Below, in pieces: positions 22,675-34,600 of a DNA stretch of 64,000 nt. Origin of the DNA: Asterella californica (Eukaryota; Streptophyta; Marchantiopsida; Marchantiales; Aytoniaceae); contig JAYKYS010000011.1 of NCBI GenBank assembly GCA_036924285.1, positions 682,001 through 746,000 of the forward strand. The letters run 5' to 3'. Position numbers and translations under genes: made by a program. The notes under the pieces were generated by a model that did not search any database, had not been told where the DNA came from, and was given only the letters and a program-made list of their open reading frames with translations. The first letter of the stretch is position 1; every line of letters starts with the position of its first letter.

Positions 22675-25600
22675 ATGGCCCGGCAATCTGCGGAGACGAG
22701 GGTCGTAATAGTTTCGAACGGGAACTCGCCCAATGCAGGTCCCGATCGTAAGGGACCTGGGAAGTCGTCGAAGATTCCGAGGCGCAGACGTCGTGTCCCG
22801 ACTATGGTATGTGAAGTCGCCATCTCGCTCTTAAGGTTTCGCAGCTGAATTCAGCTTTTCGATGTCGTTGTACCGAAATTTCTGGAACACGAATTTACAG
22901 CTGTTGGACCCCATTGATCTGTGGTACCATTCGTAATGTAAAGCAGAAGCGTTACACAGTCTCTAGCTGAAAATAGATCCGGGAGTATCCGGAAGGTTGT
23001 TCTCTGCGCTCGGACGATTTGGTCTTCTCTGTTTCGCTGAAGGACTTTGATCCTGCTCTGTGTATGTTGAATAATGGTCGTGTGAAATCTGAGACATTCT
23101 CTGTTTCAAATTAGCCCCCGGCTCTTGATATTTCTCGGACAATCCACCGCATTTTCTGTCACGTCCACGCATGAATTCTCCTACTTACCTGTCAGTCTAA
23201 GCTGAATGCATCGGATCACAAGGTTCTATAAGTATCATTTTCGTTAAACCTCGTGTACGTCAGTTGGTCGATTAAACAAGAGTTCTCTCTGACGGACTTA
23301 GTGGGGAGTTCTGAATGGACGACAGGCCATCATGCCCAGTCAGGAAGACGCGGGTGATGAGATTGTTTGGAAGGTGTCACCCACCGCAGCACGCCTTCAG
23401 GCTGCTACAGTTGGTGGGCTGGAGCCTGGATCGACAGGAGAAGTGAAGGCCAATTTGAAGCCTTGTAAACTTTCAGTGGCCAAATCCGAAGCTGCGCATG
23501 GAATCTGGTCCGATGCTTCCGTTCAAGGAAATTCCAGCAAGAAGAAAAAGGTCGGTAGCCATTTGAAATAGAAGCCAAAGTGTCTGCTATTGGGTTCTTA
23601 GATCTAGTCCAGGTATATGGTTAACATCTTTAATTGTATTCTGTGCGCAGAAATCTCCCGGAATGGCAGGCAAGCTTGAGCTTTGGTTGAGGTCTACGCA
23701 AAGCGGACCTCAAATCAAGCCCGAAGAAGCAGCAGAAAAAGATATAGCTAATTTCGGTGAAGACAAGGAGAATGTGCAAAGTGCATCACATTCTCCAAGC
23801 GCAGAGAATCACCAAGGGGTAACACCTAGAAATGAAAAGAAGTCAGCAAGTGTTTCACATCGACTCCTGACATCGTCTCAACGGCGTCCTTTGGTACGTA
23901 ACTTCCCTTATGATGATTCAGGGCCTTCAGCCATGTCTGCTGCTTGTCATTTATGTCTTACAAAAATTTTCTTTGCTCTCTCCAGATCTTATTGATATAG
24001 TACGTTATTTTCAATTCACAACCTCTGTCTTTGATGTCTTTTCTTCATGTGCTGATGCACCGGACGTTGTTTTACTCTCCCCACTGCGTCACTCACACAC
24101 AGCAGAGTGTAAAGAATGCGGGATCTACTTCACTCCCTACGCGTGCAGCAAAGAGAAAGGTAACTCACTTTAAAAATGATGTAGTGTTTGTTTGGTTGGT
24201 GCCACACCTTGCCACTTTGCTTATGCGGAAATTTAGTCTACCCGTACCAGGTGTCTGGATTCAGTGACTGTATATATCTCCTCTTGCACCCAACACACAT
24301 CGTTCTCGAATCTTCTTTACATATAGGCAACGAAGGCTGGCGAGGCACCTGTGGGGAACAGATCGGGTCATATTCATCGAATGCATGACAAGTTTGTGGT
24401 GTTCGCTAACCTTGCAGAAATTATTGGAGCTTTTGGATCGCGTTGACAGTGAAATCAAGAGGACGCCTACATCAAAAGTATTCACGGAGCAGTCCCTTCT
24501 CTGTGTAGTTCAAAAGCAGCTTTCACCCGAGAAAACAAATTATAGTTTAGATCCATCTCCAGCTAAAACGCTCCAATATAGTATTACTAAATTTCTAACG
24601 CCTCAGCCATCGCCGAGGCAATCCATAGTGGAGAACTCCTTACAAGTAAGAAGTAGCAAGTCGCCAACAGACACTCGTATGAACATTACGGAGAAAGTTG
24701 ATCTTTTCACAGTGCAGGTCTCTAAAAGTGGAATGGAGAGTTTCAGTAGTCTAAAAGATACCAATGACGACGTCTTCAAGTTGCCTCATGTGGTAGAGAA
24801 CCTTTCCGCGTTAGATATTGATAGTAGTAAAATACTTGACGTGCATCAAACTGGTCATCGACATCCTCCATTACACAACGAGGAAATGGAACAGAGCATC
24901 CATTTTCTCGTACTTGAGGTTAGTCACGATATCCCCAGATAGGAATCAATGGCAAGAGCTCTATACTTCATGCACTTAGTGTTTCATTCTGGTCGCCCGT
25001 ATGTTGGTTCAAGCTGTTACTCTCGTACAGTATCTGTTGAAACTTTTTTGCGACCTAAATGTTACCTTGTGACATATGGTTGAGTGAGTTGTGTATGGAC
25101 TTAACGATTAGCATCTGTAGGTCACTGAGGGAGAGCATAAAGTGGACTCGAAAGTATCGTACCTTCAGAAGGTAAGAGACATATATTTTTACTTTCTTTC
25201 TCTTTACGGCGAAACGTGTTTCGTGATATGTCTCAGCTTCATGTCAAGCGACCTCCTTCTTGATCGAGTTATCGCACGTTGATCATGCAGACCTTGCGTC
25301 TCTTCGATGAAAAATGTGGACTCGAGCGGTTCGCATGTCTCCGGGATTCCTGGTGTGATCTCTATGACTTAGACCAAGTAGCTACGCTTTAACATCAAGA
25401 ACCTCCCAAGATCCGTGTTTTTCGCTTGGTGCACATCGAGGCTATGACCCCGGGAAACTTTAATAATTGTCTTTACGTCTTGAACACTTCATAATTTTTG
25501 TTTCATCTCCTTCGGAATGATATCCAGGTCGCATTCAGATGTCAAGCCAGGGGACACGGTGAATGTTATCGGAGAATTCGACGAAGCCGATAACTGCGTT

Positions 25601-28600
25601 ATTGATCGTGAGCGCAATCTTTTAATTATCAACCCAGATATTCTAATCTCAGGTTCGAAGGTAAGTGTCACTTGCCATTTACCGCGTTCAAAGTTGGAAC
25701 AAAAGTTAGCAGTTTCTCATTTTTTGAGGTGCCGGAAAGAAGCCGTAAACGAGAGAGCTAAACTTGGTTGTTGCTAGTAATCTTCTAGTTTCAGATCCAT
25801 CCGTTTGTCTTGCATCGTTTCATCTTTCATTGCGCATTAAGCTCTTTCCGGATGCATGATCGACATGTTCAGAGTCGGTGTTTTTCCCTTACATGCTCCA
25901 CCAAGCTCGGTTAGGATCAACTTCAGGGCTAAAGAAGCACATATGTAAACTGCATGCAGGTTGGCTCAAGTTTTGCTTGTCCTAGGCGAGCAGTCCTTGA
26001 AGAGCGCATGAAGCCAAATGAATGGTCATATGCCGCCTTGATGGGGACAATGTTGCATCAGCTTTTCCAAGTATTAATCTCAGCTTTCAGAATCCTTGCC
26101 TACTCGTTGGAAGCTTTAATGTTTGTGCGCGAACCGCTCTTCCTTAATCCTACTTCAGGACGCCACAATAACGTCAGTGTGGTTGTTTCTGCCTCTCAAC
26201 TTAAATTGTCTAATCATATCATCCGTGGCAGGCAGCACTTCGGTCTAAGCAACCAGTATCAGCTGACTTGGAATTTGAAGCTAAGCTGATCCTTCAACGT
26301 AATATTGACGGCCTCTATGCAACCGGAGGTGCACATAAACATATAAATCCTGCAGTTTTTTGCATTGTTTGATTGCGAAAGGGTCCATTAGAGGCAATCT
26401 CGACTCTTTCGATTTTAGTAGGTTGATAATCGTAGATAAGCACCAGCGGGGCCTTCTCTACGTTGTGCATAGGAATAAAAGTTTTATTCTTTTGCGGGAA
26501 TGTCGTATACACCAGAAAATTGTTTGACAACCTCCAAAATCATAGACTGTGAACTGCATACGTTTTGACAGCGAGCAGGTAGTGTTGACTTTTGTAAAAG
26601 CGTTGCGCTGTGTTTGGAAAGCAGATGTGAACAGTTCATTAAGATAGCTGAACTTTACGTGGATATCTCAGTGTCAGAAAGAGAAGCACAGTCAAAGCTG
26701 GTCGGGGCTATTCCAACAATTTTGACATGGTGGCAACATCACGTCCGAGCTGAAGTGAGCGGTTTGCCTTAAAACTTTTGCAACCGTACTCTTGGTTTTC
26801 TTTATCATAATACAGGCCAAGCCTGGACACTGACTGAACAAAGTTGTGTCTATCTAGGTGACAGCAGGTCGGGAGTTTGAACCCTCAAACAAGAAGCAAG
26901 TAGCATCTATTTCCGCGGTAACTCTCAGTGATGCCTCTTTTCAGATCCATCTTTGTTGACATTTCATTACTCAGTGCAGCAAACCTAGATGCATCCGACA
27001 AGAACGGTACTTACTATCTATGATATATGTAGGTTGTGGATATAGAAGAGATGATTTGGTCTCCAAAGTACGGCTTGAAGGGCATGATAGACGCGTCTGT
27101 AACGGTGAAGCTTGGGAATTTGAGCCTTGAAGGTGAAGATCAAGTCATGCCATTGGAATTCAAAACTGGGAAAGCAACTGACGGGCAGGTACGCTGGCTA
27201 TTTATGCACGACATTATTCTGTGACCTGCCTTGGCAGTGCAAGAAGTACATACGAAGCCTCATGTTCTGACTTTGCGTTTTGGTTCTAGCGCATTCTTCT
27301 CCCATTACACTCAAGCTTTACACTTGTTTCAGGAATAATTGTGAGGTTAATCAGACAGTTAGCGGCTTTTTGTGAAAGCTGGACTAAGTACTATATCTAA
27401 TAGTATGTATCGTTGCAGGCAGGAGTTGAACACCGCGCGCAAGTCATCCTGTACACTCTCTTGATGTCTGACAGGTCTACAATGAATATCTTTTGCTCCT
27501 ACCTCTTAGACTCACTCACTGCTGTGCGCATTAGCCTCCACAGTTACAGTGGGGCGCAAATCTCTCTCGGCACGTAATTGGAATGCATCTATTTGTTTCT
27601 CTGTCATCGCTAAACAGTTTACATGCACCTAGTACCCTCTGATGTTAGCCATGGAATCGTTACTTCATACAGGTACATGCAGGCCGTTAATAAGGGGCTT
27701 TTGTATTATCTTCACACGAACCAGACACAGGTTGGTGTCTGAAAGTTCACCCTTCTTTCTGTCTCGTTTCTTTTCATCCTTCGGTTTTTTCTTTCGATGG
27801 TTAAAATCGAAATAGATAGCATTTTCTTATGAAATAAATCGAACCAATGAATTAAAACATTAGAGTGGGAACTTTCCCCCGTTGATTGTGGATTTAAGCT
27901 TCTTTAATGTGGTAAGGTTCAGCCTTCCAGTATATTTATCTACGAGTCAAAGAGATGCCCATATCAATCCACTTTCTCTCTGGATGTTGTGCTGGACGTG
28001 GAGTGCATCTGGATTCTTGAGTCTCGTTGGGCTAAGGTCGTGATCGTTGATCTTTATTCGGTCTCAAATCTCAGGAAGTTGGGGTCCAACAAAGTGAACT
28101 TGTTGGTCTCCTAATGCGACGGAACGAGCATGCAAGAGATCTTCTGAAAGCTTCCGCTAGCCAGACTCTTCCACCTATGCTACAGGTACAACTCTTAAGG
28201 ACGAGCTGTTCCAACCCGTTAAGCATATAATGGTACAACTTCGCTAAGTTTGCTAGATGCTTAACCTTGATGCAGTCAAGTTCCAGAATTCAGGAGAGAC
28301 GGCTGGAAATGATGTGAACATCCTCAGAACTCCCGTGCGCTTTTATGTCAAATCTCCTCGGATCCTCTTTAAGATCGAATCTGTAGAAGCGACGTTCAGT
28401 GGGGAAAACTGAAGTGTTGAGTGAATTGTTACAGAGTTTTCAAATGTGTCACAACTGCCGTCAGCTGGACACGTGCACAGCGTACCATAAGGTGAAGTCA
28501 GCGTCAACTCGAACCGATCTGGTGTTGCAGATTTTTCTTCATGGCTTTCTCAAAGTTTAAGCTGACTGGCATGTGTGGTGTGTATTGGTCAGGTTCTAAT

Positions 28601-31600
28601 TCGTTCATGGTTCCTAACAATGCTTTCTCGGCAAGTTGATGAGAAGACCATGATTTATCCTCCACAGGCTCAGGAGGGAGGGACAGCTGAGAGTAGTGGA
28701 CTTGGAGAGCTGTTTGATAACTCCACAAACCACTTGACGACTGCGGACATTCAGTTTTTCCAGCAATGGAACCGGTTGATTGACCTAGAGTCTCGGGACT
28801 TGCTAGTAAGTGTCTAGTGATTGTCAGCGTCAAATCAAACTTTGTCCTCTTTCTTGATGCTTGGTCCTAAATTTTTTTTATTGCGTCAAGTGACCATATC
28901 ACGCTAGCTTTGGAAGTCGGGATATTGATCGGTCCTGTTGACAATGGTCCAAGTGTTCCTGATTAGTCTGAGAAAGCTATAAGTAATGTTCTGAACCAAG
29001 CTCAGGCGGGACGTCTCGTATAGTTACTTTCCTAAGATCCTGATCTAACTGGAAGGAGTTCTCCTTGGGTTGAGCTTTGTGGTTTTATAATGGAAATTAC
29101 TGACTACAGTTTCTGTTTGGATCTAGATGTCCCACAGTGAAATATGGAGGATGCCAAGTCGGAAACGCGAAGAATTAGGCCGGTGCATCTCGTCTTTGAT
29201 TCTTACCGAGTCATCTAATGTGTCGAATGACTCAAAAGATTCCTCTGGTTACTACTTGTATTCTTTCCGAAGAGCCTGTTCGATCTCAGCTCTCGATACT
29301 GCGGATATGTGTACACCATCTACCAGTTTACAGGACAAGCCATTCAACTGCGGTGATTATGTGGTAAGTCAGGATTTACTTGCTCCGTAGTCAGTCGTGG
29401 TCTATGGTCTCAACGCATGTTGTACTACTACCACGACGCCAAGCCTTCTGAATCATTTGGTTCATACGTCTCTGTGAAACTAACACATCTGGGTCTTTGC
29501 AGTTGCTGAGTACCGAAAATGGTCATACTGCTGTTGCTGGAGGAATAGTGGCATCTTTGAACGGAGATTCCATCGTGGTAGGTACTGTTTGTGGTCTGTT
29601 ATGTTGATGGCACCCCGTAGTAACGTATGACTAACATCGCCCAAAGAAGATCACATACTAACTTTGAGTGCTCCTTATCTGTATGACATCAAAGTTCCTT
29701 TGACCGGAACTTGATTCTGCTCGTTCTTGTGAAATTTCAGTGTAACACCTGCAAAACCTGGAAAAGTAATCAGGTTTTGCAGGTTCTTTTATCAGGGCTG
29801 AAGCATGTGGTCAGAAAAATTGTTGGGAACTCAAAACGAGTGCCATTCTTTTGATCCGTTTCTGCCTATTATTATCAGGTTCGTCTATCACACCGACTGC
29901 GTAATCTAAAGCGCGTTCAAAGATCGAAAGAATCAAGTTCCGATCAAGAGTTGTGGAGAATCGACAAGGATGAAAGTGCATCCATTATGGCCACCATGAG
30001 GTGCCCTTGCTTTCTTGCCAAACTGGCGTGGAGACGTATATTCCCTACTTGGTTGTAGTGTCCGTGCGCTAGAATATCTTGCCTTAACTAACGGCTGAGA
30101 AACAAATGATCTGGCGTTTGTATTCTCGGAGCTCTCACTCTAGATGATAATTTTTCCGGTTCACTAGTTAAATCCTGACGTTCACCTGATGCTTTACTCC
30201 AGGTTTAACCTCTTGCAGCTGTTTGTGAAAAGAAATGGGGACGAACAAAGGCGGCGCCTGATCGTGAGTCTTGAGGTAGAACTAAATCGAAGCGTCTTCT
30301 CGCACTAGTTTACTAATTTTTGTTTCTTCCCAGTACCAAAAAAAGAACAAGTATGTATGCCTTTCAGCACTGTAGATGGGACTGAACACGATGTATACAG
30401 GAGACGAGGTATTTTGAATACACCTGTGAAAGTCTCTGCTGCCCTTGTACGACAGATATGAAAGGCCAATTTAAGAATGGCCGTGTAATGGAAATGCGTG
30501 TGCAAGAGTGCTATCATGTTCCATGCCGGTAATGGAATTCAAGAAGCTATAAGACTTCACCTAAGCTTGTGGTGCTTGACAGATTGCTCATGAATGGAGG
30601 CACACGAGCTTTGCTGGCCTCTTAGATCAGGATGGATGCTTGATGATAGCTGTAAGACGTACAAGGAGGATTGGTTTGAAGTAACGCCAGATGTTTTCCT
30701 TGCAGGCTCCGAAATTTGAGAGTGTACCAAACGATGCGGATCCTGGCCTACTATATGTGAGATCCGCTCCAAGTTTGAATGGAGGTCAAAGGCATGCTAT
30801 AAACAGGGCAAGTTCCTAAATCTCTTCCCGGAATCTGTACTGATTAGAGCTACATGAATGCATAACTTGTCTGGCGGAGGCCTGTTTTAAGGATGGGGTT
30901 GGGGAAGTACTTGCTTGGTGTTGAGTTCAAAGGGCTGCTTCTGATGGGCTTCGTTTTGGAACAGATTCTTTCAGGAAAGGACTACACGCTGATACTAGGA
31001 ATGCCCGGGACGGGCAAAACCTCCACTATTGTACATACAGTTATCGCTCTTTTGAAGAGGAACCTGTCAGTATTGTTGACTTCATACACCAACTCTGCGG
31101 TAGATAACATTCTTCTGAAACTGAAAAGCCTGGTAAAGTTAAAAACTTTTGCTCCCTGTACTTATCAAACATTTATTCATGTAGCAGTTTTAGAAGTCTT
31201 CCCTGTTGCTGTTGAAAAATAGTCATTTACATTTTCCTTTTTCTTTCAGCTCTTCTCTCGTTCCACGACCTGCTTGTAATTCGACTTGAAATTATACTTT
31301 CGAGAGTTAATCTTGGGTTATCCGTTCGAATTACTATGTATATCACATTTTGCTTCTTACATGCTATAGAGAATAGCTTACAGTTGTTCGTGAAGAAACT
31401 CAACTTACACGCTTTGATTTCCTGCTTTAGAACGTGGACTTTACTCGTGTTGGGAGGAGCAGTGCCGTTCATCCTGAAATACGAGACAAAGTTGTCGGTG
31501 AAGGTGAGTCATTTATATTTACTTTTGCTATAATATTCCACAAGACCAAAGTAATGAACGAGACAAGGATGCGGATAACCTTTTGTCGCCAAATTGGCGT

Positions 31601-34600
31601 AGTAGTAGATCCATTACGAATTTCCCCGCGGCTTGGCAGCTGGGTATGTTGTAACGCAAACAAGATAATTACTAAAACACCACCATTAGAAAATGTCAGT
31701 CATATATCGTTCTACAAGTTTCTTCGTTTGAGGTGTAATAGTAATGAAGCACCTTCACCATTAGAATGAACAGATGTTATGTGCAAGTTTCTGTGACTTG
31801 TGTAACATGCATGAAGAGTTGTGACCTAGCCCTCCTTCTACTTGGTAGTCTTGGTGAACTTGTTTCGTGCTCATAACCACGTTGTTCTAGTGCAGGCAAG
31901 TCTGTTACATCTGTTGAAGAGTTTGCAGCAGCTGTGGAGCAAGCACAAGTAGTAGGCGTGACGTGTTTGGGCATAACACATGCTCTATTCAGCAAGCGCA
32001 AATTTGATGTTTGCATTGTCGATGAAGCAGGGCAGATTACGTTACCAGTACGTTTACCTTTCACTAATCTGAATTGAACCCCTATTATTTTCAGAGAGTA
32101 GGTGATCATTACACCATATCCATGTTACATCTTGTTCAGTTAGAGAAAATTGTGAAATCTCTTCAGTGCGCAGGATCATTTATCTGTTGCCATGTACACT
32201 CATTCTTTAGTGCGAATTTTCTCGCTCAACCTAGACACGTTATTCCTGATATTGAAGACGGTTCTGCCTTTCAACGTTTCTCAATAACGATGTTAAGAGG
32301 CATTACTAATACCCGTGTTGCTTGATGTATCGTTGATAGTTGGTTCGATAGCTAACTTACTTGAATCATTCATCTTGATTTTCGTTAACATCGGAGACAT
32401 TCGTGTGGCAGATTTGCCTTGGTCCATTGCGATGTGCACGAAGCTTTGTGCTCGTTGGAGACCACTATCAGCTTCCTCCATTAGTACGGGTGAGATTTTT
32501 GTACCTAGTTAGGGATTTAAAAATGAGGCGTACGTGGTAGTGAATCACTAGGCCAAAAGCGGTAGATGTCATGCTTCATAGCGGCTGTGTGAGAAATGGT
32601 TTTGATTCTGACTTTACTGAGACTTGTGAGATACCAGTATGTTGTAGTCAAAACTGCTTGCAAGCTTGAACCTACGTCTTCCATGTTTAGGCAACCAAGT
32701 TGTGATAAGCAGACGATGGATATATTTTTTGCCGACTTAAAATAAACTGAAGCATTTGTGTAGATCTATTGATAGAGGTGCTAGACATGTCTGTCGTTTA
32801 CTGAACCAACTTTCTCATATTTTTCAATTGGAGTGATACAAGTCCCGCCAGTTCTTGATTAGTGCTGTTACAAGCCGGTCCGGGGGTTGCTTTAGTGCTG
32901 CAAGCTCCACCGTTGCTCAAACGAAGGTACTTTGAGGGCCCAAGGTGCCTAAGTGCCGTGCTGATCCCAAGCCGTTACGGTTAACAGGGTTAAACTAGAA
33001 GCCCTTTGCGCGCTAATTTCCCGGTTTTACAAGCTTGCACAGGGCTTGAGTTAGAGCGCCATAAGCGCTGCCAGCGTTATTTTGTGGTGCTTCATATTTG
33101 CTGGAGCACAACTGGTGCTCAAGGTTTGCTAAGGTGTTTAAATCCTACGCTTGCACAGCAGTGCATGTTTTAAGCCTTTCCATTTCCTGACTGCGCTTAA
33201 GTTGCTCGAGACCCTTGGGCGCACAAAATGTGGAAAATATTTGAAACGGGAAAACTATACCTTCGTGTGATTGGCGGGATAAATATAATACATGATATGT
33301 TAATCGGGATGGATCTAGTTGTTCCTACATGTATACATCGATTAGGTCTCAGGTTGATTATCCAGTCTAATCTTTCTCCCTCAGCTGTATTTCTTAATAA
33401 CTTCCATTAAACTCTTTTGGGCTACCTTTGCGCAGTACTAACTTCAGGTATAGATTTTACGAATTTTCTCTCCACATGTTCGCTAAGCAAAACCCACGTC
33501 TTTTGTAAGCAGACTCAAGAGGCCAGAGAGGATGGCATGACGATCAGTCTCTTTCGACGATTATCTGAGGCGCATCCCCAAAGTATCTGTGCTCTTCAAA
33601 GTCAGGTAAGCTTCCCTCAAGTTCGGTTCTTCAAAGAAAGTTTCCCTAAACGATTCTGTCGCCCCTACTACGAGCTGTTAGTGTCATTAGTACAAGGTTG
33701 ACAATTTCTCAAAGCATTAATAGTGCAGTAGCGCGCTTATTCAATGCAGCCACATATGGTAAGATTCTCGCGGTTGTGCTTCAGGAGGCTCGTGCGACTG
33801 AATCTCATGTTGCTACTTGTAATGCCACGTCTGAAGCTTTTGCATGCTATCTCTGTACGTTATGACCTCTGAAACTGCTATCCCTGACATTATGCCCCAT
33901 GAAATCTTTAGCTAAACTGACATATTTCATTGGTGCATCAGTACCGGATGTGTTCAGATATCATGGCACTCAGCAATAGCCTGATATACGGGGATCGCCT
34001 CCGCTGTGGGTCTCCTGACGTTGCCAGTGGATGCCTTCAACTTGCCTCGCCTCACGCTATTGCCCAACGTTGGTTGTTACAGGTACTTGCGACCTTGTGA
34101 CCTATATACACTGGGTTTTTGTTTCTTCTCATGCTGCTGTTTACTTTTGCAAGAGGTGAATCTTGATATATGAGTGCTCAAGAGACATATTGTCTTAAAC
34201 TCCGAGTACGAAAGATGAGCTCGTTGGGAATCTAATATGTTCAACCGATTCAGGTCATAAAACCTGAGCTACGCGTGTTGTTTCTAGATACAGGTATGTG
34301 TAGTTCTACTTTTCATACTGCACAAACAGATCCAATATTGGCAAAATCTTCCTTGGATATGGAGGGTTTTTGTTGATTTCCGCTCCTGCGGTCATTTTGA
34401 CTGGTCGGACTTCCACTTCTATTCGACCTGATATTGTTTCCTTGAGTTGCCAAATCGACGGCACTAGAGCCGAAGTAGCATTTGATGTTCACATATTCTG
34501 TACCACTGTCACGCGATGGCTTTCGACAGTGACCAGTTTTCGGGCGTGTCTCTAGATCTGTTCATGAATGCAAGGATATTATACCCAATCTGATACTGGT

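Noticed and set aside
24418..24942. 185-codon frame as an independent gene
   Set aside because: It is DNA2 exon 6 read past its splice donor at 24,919. Flanking exons join it in phase.
32092..32140. A VGDHY-like peptide in a DNA2 intron, resembling helicase motif III
   Set aside because: The real motif III exon is at 32,412-32,489 with full family similarity and correct phases. The intronic match is five residues long and followed by unrelated sequence, so it is probably chance or a very old exon relic.
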